Assembly: GCA_003117195.1 (NCBI GenBank)
Contig: BDSI01000108.1
Span: forward strand, 318,614 to 382,613
Direction of reading: 5' to 3'
From: Eudorina sp. 2006-703-Eu-15
Taxonomy: Eukaryota; Chlorophyta; Chlorophyceae; Chlamydomonadales; Volvocaceae
Length of the DNA stretch: 64,000 nt
Each line of letters begins with the position of its first letter. Positions within the stretch are counted from its first letter, which is position 1. The position numbers and the translations under genes are program-made. A model generated the notes under the pieces. That model was given only the letters and a program-made list of their open reading frames with translations. It did not search any database and was not told the origin of the DNA. This document shows, piece by piece, positions 1 through 10,110 of the stretch.

Positions 1-2378
1 ATGGCACCGGGACCTTGCAGATTCCTAATGTATGCTGACGGATAGACGACTGGGGGCCGCGGAGGCTGGTGCTGTGGGTGCAGGGCGCATTGATTGGCTC
101 ATCTTATTTAGACATAGGGGTCCGAATTCGCATCGTGACTGGACGTCACTTAGACATGGTAGCAGGGGAGGGAAGGGGGGGGCGGCCCTCGAGTCCTGCC
201 GGGTACAGGGCCGGGGATGTCTGCGTCCGTGGCCCCAGCCCCCAGGCAGCTCCCCGAGGTAGCTCGTCAACGAGCTCCCCGGGGATGCAATGCTCCTACG
301 CTCAGGTTTAACCGGGATGTCCATCAAGTGCAGCGCATGTCATGTCTTCACGGTGCACGACGCGACGCGGCAGGTTGCCGGGTGATTGGTCATTGCGGCC
401 GGGGTCGAGGGCAGTCGCTCGCCACCGGTGGTCAGCGGCGTTCTCCGGGAGCTGTTGCCTGTGCGCGGCAGCGGTGACGTCTTGGTCGTGCTCGGTATGC
501 GCTCTGCCCGCGAAATATCCCGCGATCACGGGCAGAGTTGTGCCTTCTATTCAGTAGTAACCGTTACAAAGTGGACCCGAGTCTATTTGTCAGTGTTGCG
601 TTCGTGCGTCAGGCCTTCGGAAGGCCGGGCCAGTCGCGGCCTGCTTGCTTATCGGCAATATCTATTCTATTCTACGAACATGTGGGTACTCGAACTTCCT
701 GCAAAGCACCGCCGTAGCATCTTGGGCGTCTCTATGGGTCATGGCCGCGATGGGCCGCTGTTGCGCAAAGACTGCCGGTGACGAGGAACCCAACCCTGTC
801 CTACTGACCTTCTCCTCTGTGGCTCCGAGTTCGCGCCTGAGGGCCCTTGCGACAGCGTCGCGCATGCCACTGGCTTGCGATTGCCTCAAGTCCGGGTCAC
901 ATCGCAGCTTTTTCGCACCCTGTTTTAGATAGCAAATGAAGGGTTGCACAATGCTTAGCCGACGGACCAAACACCTTCAGTTAAACGAGAAAACAATTCA
1001 AGTCGAGCGCTACGATAATGCCGATTTGGTGACCGTTCCCGGCGGCGCGTACTGCAGATTGGTTTCGGAGCTGCATAACCCATTTGCTTGCTGCATCTAT
1101 GCACGCTGATCATACCCTGGCTAGCACCCCTGCACTCTCTCACACGCAAACGCGGTGGAAGAGTTTTGGTTGTACAGAAGCGGGCCTGTACGGAATTTTT
1201 TCCGGCTTCGAGGAAGCCAACCCCCTACTTGTCCTGTATCGCCCTAGTGTTGTCGAAGGGGCCTGCGACCGTTTCCCGTCTGGCATCGGACGCACGGGAC
1301 CTGCCTTGGGCGCTGCGAACGCCTGGAACGGTCTGGTAAGGCCACTCTCGTAGGCACTCGTGCGACTATCCATTAATGGTATGAACGGCCAGGATCCTCC
1401 GCGGGTGTTTGGCCTGGATGCTTCGGGTTCCGTACATGCATCGGCTGAGTCACGTTGGGTCGCTTGTGCGGTCTGTGTCCATCCCTTTCTAGGTGCTAGT
1501 GGCCCACCGTTTAATTTTCATTGGCATGCCGCCCTGCTTTGTGCACGTCATGCCCCTGGGATACGATGAACAGTCCGTCAGAGCCTGTACGGCGTTGTAC
1601 CCTGTTGCACCTGCTGATTCGGCGAGAAACCTCAGCAAGGTGACGCCAATCATGGTTGGTTCCACCTACAACGATGCTAAACGCATAAAGAGACCCAAAT
1701 TTGAGGGTCAGTCGCGTCACAGAGCACCTTGCCGCTGGGTGTTGCGTTCGAACCGCAACGAACCACGACAGCACATGCGGGCGCCCGCACTCTGTTTCGT
1801 ACCCGCGTACTCGATTCGTGCGCTAGCTGACTCGTTGCGCACTGTGATCGATGTATATTATGCAAATGTCATTAGCATGACTGGTAACCAATTCTTTTTG
1901 TCGCAGGTTGCGTTTGCTCCGTTGCGCGTAGGCTCGCGTAGGGGTTGTCATAACACTACCTGATTGTTGAGTACAAACGCAATAAATAAAAAGTATCTGA
2001 TTACATTAAGTGACGATCGTGCGCAGTAAACACAGCGTGCATCTGCTGGGCGCCTCAATTGCTGAACCGTAGGCAATGGCGACACCCAATCCTTGTGGGT
2101 TTCTGAATAGCGATAACGTGACAGAAGATGTTAACTTACATGTGATTCCTTTTGCATCCTGAAAAGTGTAACTCACTCATTACACTGTGACCGTCCTCCG
2201 CACCTGCCGGTGTTTGTTTTGTCACGGCCTCGCAGCTACGACCTTATGCAGCCAAGTTCATGCAGGCGTGCTGGAAGATCATCCATACCCTGTGGTACAA
2301 CGTGCGTTCCCTGACTCTCTGCCCTGCTGACGCTGGTGTCTACCTGCAGACTACGCGGCCCCACAGCCGCACCCGGGG
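1..2378. other. No supported gene; left-edge spacer
   Basis: Only short, mutually overlapping open frames occur here. None resembles a known family, and none is joined by good splice sites into a longer product. Base composition is more mixed than in the coding exons. The stretch may hold the promoter or 5' untranslated exon of the small Cys-cluster gene that follows, or the 3' end of a gene outside the window. I see no tRNA, no long repeat and no transposon ends. Confidence 0.5.
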
Positions 2379-3943
2379 ATGATGCCGCTTCATCCGCAAC
2401 CCAGAATGGCGCCGCCGCAACCTCCGCAAATTCCCGACGAGGTCGAGATCTACAACGGCCCCATCCATCCGTCATGCTGCTGCTGCTTTCCGGCCCCCGC
2501 CTCGTGCTCAGGTGCAGCAACGACTTCCGGGGTACTCCTAACGCGGCACAGCCCGGATCCCGGAACGATAGACGGGATGCGAGGGCCAAGGTCATCTGCG
2601 CCGCCCTGAATAGTGCATAGCGGCATGTCCCAGGCATGTCCCATGCATGTGCGTATTCGGGAGGGTGGCCACGCAGACGGATGACATCCGTCGACCATTT
2701 GTCGGGATGTGCTGTAACAAGGGCGCATGCTTACTTCTCGGATCGAAAAATGGTTGATCTCGTCAGAGGTGCTGTTGCCGTGTGCTTGATCCCGGCGAAT
2801 ATGATGACGTGGCCGTATTGCATCAAGTCACACTCTCCTTGTACGGCTTTCTTCAATCGGGGCAGCGCGCAGCGCGCCTTGTCTCGTTGGGGACGCGTCT
2901 TCTAGCACGGTGGCGGCCGCGCGTGCGCCTTCACCGTGGCAGCATGCCATGAGGGGAGTTGTGTCCTCAAGCATCCGCTGCCATGTGCTGACCCCCCTCC
3001 AGTGCACTGGGAGGTCACCACTCGCCGCGTGGACTACAAGCGGCCCCTGTGCTGCTGCTGCGGCACCCAGGCGAGCACGGCGCTGGTGCGCAACATAAAG
3101 GACGTGGACTACAAGTCCTGCTGCGGCCACGGAGTGGTGAGCCCCGAATGAATGACAGGGCTGTTCGGCGGTTGGCAGCCATAGAGAGGGGGGACACACC
3201 AGCGACCAGCGACTGCCAGGCAACGCCGCAACTATTGCCGGTCCGGCGTTTATCGTTTAGACATTTGACGTGCTGACGAGCCTGCGTCAAGCCATGTGAG
3301 TACCATGCGGGCTTGCGCCCAGGCTAGCCATTTGGCGGTGGCGGGGGCGATGGCTGCTGTGTGTGGCCTTCCTAGTTGTGCTATTGGACACGTACGATCG
3401 TATTGTGTTGTGGGCAGTTACGCAAGTTGCTGCGGCGTTCGCCCTAAGAGCCGTGCCGATACGGCGCCATCGCCGTGCCGCGCGCCTTGCTCACCTGCAC
3501 CCGCGGGTGCATCTGCATGTCTGCGCTCCGCCCCGCCCTGCCGAGCTGCCAGGTGACGGTGACAATGAGCAACCCCAAGGAGACGCTGTTCGTGGACGGC
3601 TGCTGTGAGGGGCCGAACCTCAAAAAGATCTACGCTGGCCTCAAAAAGGTGCGGCCGAGTAAGCACGCATTTGCCACCTGGCCTGCGGTCGCACGGAGGT
3701 GTACCGGCTTCGAATCGGGCGTACAGGAAGGCAGTGGGGATGTGGGTCGCCTTCACCACCACGGTGTCGGGTTGACGACGTCACCCGGAACACCACTCGC
3801 GGGTTGGCCCCCTCCACCCTTCCCCCGGCGGGGGGGGGCCTGGCGACCAACTCGGACGTTCACACCTGCGCCCGCTTGCCTGTGTGTCATCGCCTCAGGC
3901 GGCTGCGGACCTCAAGGTCGCCCTCATCAGCAACGTCACGTAA
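2379..3943 (+). CDS. Small cysteine-cluster protein, possible PH-like fold, unknown function
   Basis: Four exons fit together with correct phases: 2379-2511, 3003-3136, 3553-3648 and 3899-3943 (TAA), giving 135 residues. Introns begin GTGCAG, GTGAGC and GTGCGG and end in CAG. The protein has a Pro/Met/Gln-rich start, then DEVEIYNGP, a CCCC cluster, a strand-like VHWEVTTRRVDYK, a second CCCC, then KDVDYKSCCGHG, GCCEG and a helical end (LKKIYAGLKKV, DLKVALI). Alternating short strands followed by a C-terminal helix suggest a PH/GRAM-like fold; that is inference. The start chosen is the first ATG after an in-frame TGA. An upstream exon joining at the CTGCAG ending at 2349 is also possible and would add about ten residues. 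Paired cysteines could be palmitoylated or bind metal, but nothing in the sequence decides this. No family name is assigned. Confidence 0.7.
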
Positions 3944-5071
3944 CCCGAGAGCACGTGGTGGCTGCACTTGGTGCCATATGCATGAGGGAGCGGAGGTCAA
4001 GCAAGCCAACAGGTCCTGTGATTCGATTGGCGCTAAATGCATGGCAGCTCCTAACGGCGCGAGCCCGTGTGACGACAAGGGTTTGAAAGCTGCAGATCTA
4101 CCGGGGCTCTAGCCGGCCCGACCAGAAGGCACTTGTTCAACGCTGCTCGACAACTTGTATTCACGGATGTACATGGGTTGAGCCTTGAGCGTGGGCAGCG
4201 CTATAACGCAACCGTACAAGGTGGACCCGTAGTCCCCACCGGGCGATCCAACGGGCCCAACGGCGCTATGTCGTCCACACGTTAGCACATGGCCCGAGGA
4301 AGTCGGACACCCGGTGTGGGCGGACACCAAACGGGACGTGTGCACGTGATGGAATCGTCCGCCGGGAAGCGATGTGTCAGTTCGCCTTGCCTTGAATGCT
4401 GGGGGCGCCTCAGGGGTGACTATATGGTACTATATATGCGTACATGGTGATCCGGTCGATTCGGGATTTGATTGTGCTGTCGGGCGCTGTAGAGGCCCCC
4501 CGCCATGGGTGAGGACGGCCGATGAGCGGGTGAACCGGAAGCTTTGCCATAAATTCAGTGCATCTATCCATTCATCCGGCACTGCCGCACACGCATTCAG
4601 GTATTTTTGGTGCACGTGGGATTTATGCTAGGTATAGTACGTGGCGGACTTCGCTGTCCGTAATATAAACAGGTGCGACGATTGACGTACACATGGGGAC
4701 GTTGCATGTAAGCGAACGTTGTCAGACTGCGCTCCACATATCAACCTGCTGGTATCCTCCCGCTGGGGTCTCAACGCCGCCGGCCGGGGCAGTGTGGACG
4801 CCACGTTCCGGCAACACGTCCGCATGCGCTGAAGCCGATGCGTGCAGACATCTGTCTGCGAACGGTGCAAAGCCCATGCACAGCATCAAGAAGCACAGAA
4901 GACGTCACACCCCCTTGGGTACCGACCAGGTGCATGAGAGGGCCTCACCATCCCTGCCGCACCATTCTCTGCTGCACCGACCTCAAGGCCGTCGCATCCC
5001 ACTGCCTCGTGACCTCGGCTACGCGACCGACAGATCTGTACCGCCACTGGCCTGCTGATCGCCCGCGGCCC
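3944..5071. other. Spacer between convergent genes
   Basis: This 1.1 kb lies between the 3' ends of the Cys-cluster gene (+) and the SR-like gene (-), so it should hold both 3' untranslated regions. No conserved coding signal or repeat was seen, and I did not find a clear algal TGTAA polyadenylation signal on either strand. Confidence 0.5.
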
Positions 5072-8065
5072 TCATCCCGGCGAATCATGATCGCCCCGCC
5101 GGCTCTTCTTCTCTTTGCGCTCGCGTCGATCACTTTTATTCGAGGACCGCTCTTTGTACCGCTTTCGCCTCCTGTCGTTGCCCTCGCTCTCGCCGCCGCT
5201 CCTGTCCCGGCCCCGGTCCTTTTCCTTTTCCTTATCCTTGCGCTTCTCCTTTCGCCGCTTCCTGTCCTTCAAGTCCTTCGCCTTCTTGTCTTTGTCCTTG
5301 TCCCTGCTGCGGTGGCGACTCTTCGAGTGCTTGATGTCCTTGCTCCGCTTGCTTGAGCCGCTCCGGTGCTTCCTGCTGCCTGCAACGCTGCTGGGATCGC
5401 CGCCGTCGGAGCGCGGCAGCGGCTGCAGGACACCCTGCTGCAACGCCTGCAGGGCAAGCGCCGCGGCGCCAGGCGCGGGTAGCCCCAACGCCGAGAGGGC
5501 CTGCAAGGCGACCGCCAGCACGGGGGCACAGCGAGACCACGTGAGGATTAGGGGCTCCGTGAAACCGTTAGCAAGTCACCCCATTGTTCACTCATGGCCT
5601 GAGCACCTTCCGGGCAGCCTACCCATGCCAAGGGCCAAGATACGGTAGTCGGTAGAAGACCATGAACACCACGAACATCAGACCTGACCGCCGGTCCGTG
5701 TCCCCACCTGTTGCGTGGCCGCCGCAACCCGCATCCAGTCAGGTACCTCGGGGCCGCGCTGTGACCTGCCACAGGTCAGCGGTCGGGGAAGAAGCGGCCG
5801 GATGCAGCGAGGTCGGACTATGATTCCAACAAAGAAAGAAATCAAACACAGTCGCAACTCTGGGATGGAAAGCATGCTGGCAACCTGTTGGCACACGGAC
5901 GGCGCCGCCAGCCATTCATGGTAACGCCAATCGCGCCTGCCGCGGTACCATATGTGCGCGCTCAGATGTGGCGGCCGCACGGCCGCGTTGACACCCGAGG
6001 TATCCGAAAGCGCCACCTGATATGGACGTTCAGGGGGCCTAGCGCCATGCCGCCAGGCCCAAGGCGGAGGATCCTGCACAGGACGCTTCCCGCCACGCGA
6101 CCCAGGGAGCTCACACCACCCTGCTGTTCCTTCATGTCCTCCGTCCCGTCATGTCCCCACCTGCGAGCCGAGGGGTCGCCATCGCGCTCCTCCGCGGTCC
6201 CGTCCGCGTCCTCGAGATCCGGCCCCACGGCGTCCGCCTTGGAGCCAACGCCGCCGCGCCCTCGCACTCGGTACTTGTTCAACATAGCCGCAATCTCCTC
6301 ATCAGTCATCATGTACGGCCCGTCGCCGCCCTCACCGCCGCCATCCCCGCCGTCGCCATCGCCACCTTCGTCCCTGGACGGCCGACCACGGCCCCCGTCG
6401 CCGTCCTCCTCGCCATCACCATAGCCGCCAGGTCCACCATCAATCCCCCCTGCCATGCCGGCAGCGAAGCCCTGGCAGTCACCGCCTGGCCCGACGCTGC
6501 ACCGCCGGGCTCGGCCGGGCCCCAGGTCGCCGCTGCTGCGATCCGTGCCGGTGCTTCCGGAGTCGATGCTGCCGCTTGTGCTGGTGCTGGTGCTGTCGTC
6601 ACTGGTTTCCGTGTTGCTTCGGTGATCGTCGTTGTGGCGCCGCCGCTCGGATGGCCCCGGGCTGCCACCCGCCCTGGAGTCACGAGGCGGCGAGGACCTC
6701 GGTCCAGGCCGTGTGCGTTCCCTCCGTTGCGGCGACCCAGATCTGGATCTAGATCTGGATCTCGACCGGGATCTCGATCTGGATCCCGACCGGCACCGGA
6801 ATCTTGACAGCTCCATCGCAGACCGTGGAGGCGAGGTGGTGTCGCGCTTGCCACCCTCCCGGCGGCTTCTGGGTCGGACCGCCTGCAGCGGCATGCAAGA
6901 AAGAGCCAGCGAACAGAAAGGGTACTCTCATCAATGTGTGAAGCTGTGATGGCATTCATTGGACAGCAAGCGCCGGATTGAAAGAAATTGACAGGCCGTG
7001 CTGCGCGACGTGTCGCTAGTACACGCCCAGGCCAATCGTCCAGGGAGGTAAGAGGTACCAATGGCCAAGCCGACAAGGGCACGCATTCATAATAGTGCGA
7101 CTACATTCAAGCAACGCCCCCATGGTTGCGGACTGAGCGCACGCCAAGGAGAAGCGGACCAACACGACTCATCAGGCAGGGTCGCACTCTTGCGCTGTTC
7201 CTTGCCTCAGCTGAGCATCCGGGCGGGGAGCGATCCCGGGATCGGGATCTTGATCTCGATCTTGACCCGGATCTGGATCTCCATCGCCTTCCAGACCCAG
7301 GTGACCTGGACGGCCGCTGCGCAGGCGACCTGGATCTTGACGTGCGCCGCTCGCCTGAGCCGGCCTTCCGGTAACCGCCATCCCGCCCCCGGCTGTCGCC
7401 TCTGACCGATGCCGGGCTGCCCCGCGTCGCCTCCCTTGCCTCGCGCTCCAGTTGGGCCTCCCGCAACTCCCACATCTCTGCCTCTTCGGCACGCCGGTTG
7501 GCGGTGCGCACACCCCGCAGCGTGTTCTGCAGGTGAGGACAAGGGCCAGTGGGGGCGGAACTCTGGTGCACAAGGACACAATGGCACGTGCAACGCGGAA
7601 GAAACAGCCCATGCGTAAAGCCGTCTTCGCGTGCACCATGGGGCGGTACTCGTGTACCCTATCGCGAAACATTACGGCCGCAGTCCGCCCTCAGCTCTGA
7701 ACGCAGTCCCTTTCCCGCAACAGCTGTAAAGCTAGTCCCGAGAGCCGTGCTTCTGGCCCCGCGGGACTCTCTGCCCATCTGCTTCGCATTCCTCGATATG
7801 TGGAGATGAAACTGAGCTTCCCTCCGCCTACCGCTGCCCGCGCCAGCTGCATTCCCTGGTAACCAAACCCGCCACCGCGCCTCACTTGCAAGAAGCGCTC
7901 ATTGAGGCGGCCGCGCACCACCGGGCGGCGAAGGAACGCCGTGACGCCCTCCGCCTGAGCGCGCTCCTGGAGCGACAGCGCGCGCTGCGTCAACAGCTGG
8001 GCCAGCAGCGCCTCGCTGGGGGTGACGGCGCGGCGCTGCGCGGCCTCTGCAGCCCGCTGGGCCAT
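5072..8065 (-). CDS. Arginine/serine-rich (RS-domain) nuclear-type protein
   Basis: Four exons read on the minus strand: 8065-7886, 7526-7206, 6882-6115 and 5500-5072 (TGA), all phase 0, giving 565 residues. The ATG at 8065 directly follows an in-frame TGA. The N-terminal 100 residues are non-repetitive and helical (TPSEALLAQLL, FLRRPVVRGRLNERFLQ, then NTLRGVRTANRRAEEAEMWE) and look like the conserved core. Two runs of RSRSRS dipeptides follow, then an acidic Gly-rich stretch, the motif MMTDEEIAAMLNKYR, and a Lys/Arg/Asp-rich C-terminus resembling splicing-factor tails. RS domains are typical of nuclear proteins involved in pre-mRNA processing, so a splicing-linked role is likely, but no RRM or other catalytic domain is present and I cannot name the family. 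Intron 2 (7205-6883) uses a GC donor (GAG|GCAAGG). Confidence 0.8.
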
Positions 8066-8388
8066 TCACAGGGGCCCCAGCGTGGCTGTGTCGTGGCTTC
8101 AGGCGTCCCGACTCCGCCGCACGACGTGTGGCGAGGCGGCCCCCGGCCCCGTTGTCCAGCACCTTTGGACGCCTTTGGTACTTGGAAACCCCCTGGGGGC
8201 AATGCCGGGGGACTAAGCAATGCCGGGGGACTTCCTGAAGACCTGCCGCTCGGACTGCGAGGCAGCTGTCGGTCGACTGACGGTCCACTCCTCCCCAGCT
8301 CTGCTCCGCAGCTCTGGGCTGTAATTACTTCAATGCCCAGCTGTGCACCCGACGAGAGAATCCGGGCTGCCCACTCCCCAGACGGCCC
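8066..8388. other. Short spacer between tandem minus-strand genes
   Basis: These 323 bases separate the REV7 stop codon from the start of the SR-like gene, so promoter elements for the latter must lie here or within REV7. A 15-16 base direct repeat (AATGCCGGGGGACT) occurs twice near 8200-8232. No coding signal was seen. Confidence 0.5.
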
Positions 8389-9854
8389 TCAGCTCCTGGC
8401 CGATTCTTCAACGAGTACCTGGTCGCCGCACCCGATCAGGACCGCAGGCAAGGGACCGGAATGACAGCATGACATGGCAAGGCACGCCATCAGTTTGGTC
8501 GGACACAAGCGCAGCTGTCATGGGATACACATGATGCGCTGCATGTCAGGTTGCGGCGGGTTGCCGACGGCACCCGCTGGTGCCAGACGGACGGACAGAC
8601 AGACGGGCGGACGGGCGGTGTGGTTATCCGGTACACCTCTCCCACCCGGAAGGCTGCCCGGCCCCACCTGCATATTTAGGCAGCCTGGCACGTTCACCGT
8701 CTTGAGCGGCTGGCCGGTGATAGGCTGCCGCAGCTCCAGCCCCCCCGAGCTCTCCTCGCCAAAATACTGGGTGTCAACCCCTGCACGGGAGGTGCTGTAC
8801 GCCACAAGCTCGAAGGTGCAGCCTGGCGGGGGCGACCAGCGGCCGTGGGGCGAGTTAGTGAGGTCTAGACCGTCAGGGTCAAATTGAAGGATGAACGGAG
8901 TAGCGGACTTGGAAGCACGCCCTGTCCTTCTAGCTCCTCGATACATCATAGCTCCAGTCAGTTGCACCCTATGCCCCGGTCAGCCTCTCCTACATGCTCA
9001 GCGGCTCTTGCCGGTCTTGACATGGAATCCCACAGCCCGGGCCCCACCTGGTGGCAAGGGCTTGAGGATGCTGTCGATTAACTGTAACTTTAACAACGCC
9101 GAGCCCAGGCCCGCCTCGAAGGCCCCCACGTCAAACTGAGGGGGCTGCTGCTGGTGCCCTGCCGGTTCAGCACCCCCGCCGGCAGCGCCAAGCGCCAACA
9201 AGAGCTGCGTCACACAAAGGTGCACAGTGCGGGGTGCTGAGGGAGGAACACACCTTCGCATGCGGACTTAGGGGTGTGCGTAGCATGCCTGCTGTGCGAA
9301 ACCAAATACCCTGTACCTAAGACGTTCAGGAACCAACAAGATAACAGGTATTCTCTGTTCATTCTGTCGTGCACTCGCACGAAGGGCATTCGCCGCTGGC
9401 CGCTGACGGCCGACCTGGGGCGAACCCACCTGGGTGGTGAACGTCACACGCTCCAGCGCACGCCCTTTGGAATCTACAAACACGACAGCCACCTCCCGGA
9501 GATGACCGGACTCCAACAGAGGCTGCAGTTGGCAGCATGGGCAGGGACGGAGTCGGTTGGACGCGCAGCTTTGGGTAACGGTTGAGCTACAAGCTTTGAA
9601 GCAGCCGACAGCACCATAACGACAACATCAATTGCACGTCCAGCCGTTGTACTAACCCTCAGCCGGCTGATGGTTGAAGAAATGTAGCTGTTAAGCTCTG
9701 GGTGGCGAGACCGTCGTGTGAAGGTGTTGAAGGCACGGCACCGTTCGAACGCTTCTTTATGGTAAAGATTACGTGTATACAAAATCGTATGCACCGCTAC
9801 CTCGAGAAACTCCAAAAAGCAGGATACAATACTGGATTGAAAGTCGTTAGGCAT
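8389..9854 (-). CDS. REV7: REV7 / MAD2L2 HORMA-domain protein
   Basis: Five exons on the minus strand, 9854-9657, 9522-9430, 9204-9048, 8822-8668 and 8418-8389 (TGA), give 210 residues, almost exactly the length of animal MAD2L2. Diagnostic blocks in order: CFLEFLEVAVHTILY (about 14-28), RHPELNSYIS, PLLESGHLREVAVVFVD, ALLKLQLIDSILKPLP, PGCTFELVAYS (about 149), and a C-terminal safety-belt strand ending LNMQ|VLVEESARS. The family's HORMA domain binds REV3 to form DNA polymerase zeta for translesion synthesis, and in animals also shieldin and spindle partners. Start is the first ATG (9854). Intron 1 has a GTTAGT donor; the others are GTGGGT/GTGGGG types. The last exon is only 30 bases and was placed by its match to the family C-terminus. 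The gene diverges from SCYL1 and probably shares a promoter with it. Confidence 0.93.
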
Positions 9855-10110
9855 GGGTAGATGATACGGACACACGCCAGAAAAGGATTGTGCCTATCCT
9901 GCCCGTTCAGGTCATCGCGGAGCAAGATGGTGGTTTCCACCTTTCTTTCGTTTGTACGTGTCCATGTTGTAGTACAGTCGCGCGAGCGAGCATTCATGGT
10001 AACAGTCGTTTCTGAATTTCACTTGGTGAAACCTGAAACATTCCATAAGTGAACGCCTTATTCTTGTGTGCGCCCTCAGGGGCCACGGCTGCTGTTGCGT
10101 CCCGACAGCG
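9855..10110. promoter_or_regulatory. Probable bidirectional promoter between REV7 and SCYL1
   Basis: Only 256 bases separate the divergent start codons of REV7 (9854, minus) and SCYL1 (10111, plus), so both 5' untranslated regions and core promoters must fit here unless there are upstream non-coding exons. A small palindrome, TTTCAC-TTG-GTGAAA, lies at 10017-10031. No TATA box is obvious. Regulation is inferred from position only. Confidence 0.5.

Noticed and set aside
5115..5648. Plus-strand Ser/Leu/Phe-rich open frame opposite the SR-like gene
   Set aside because: It is the complement of Lys/Arg/Glu-rich codons of the minus-strand exon, with no splice support or family.
6151..6807. 218-codon plus-strand Ala/Pro-rich frame
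   Set aside because: It mirrors the Gly/Asp/Arg-rich third exon of the SR-like gene, where the minus strand has matching splice phases.
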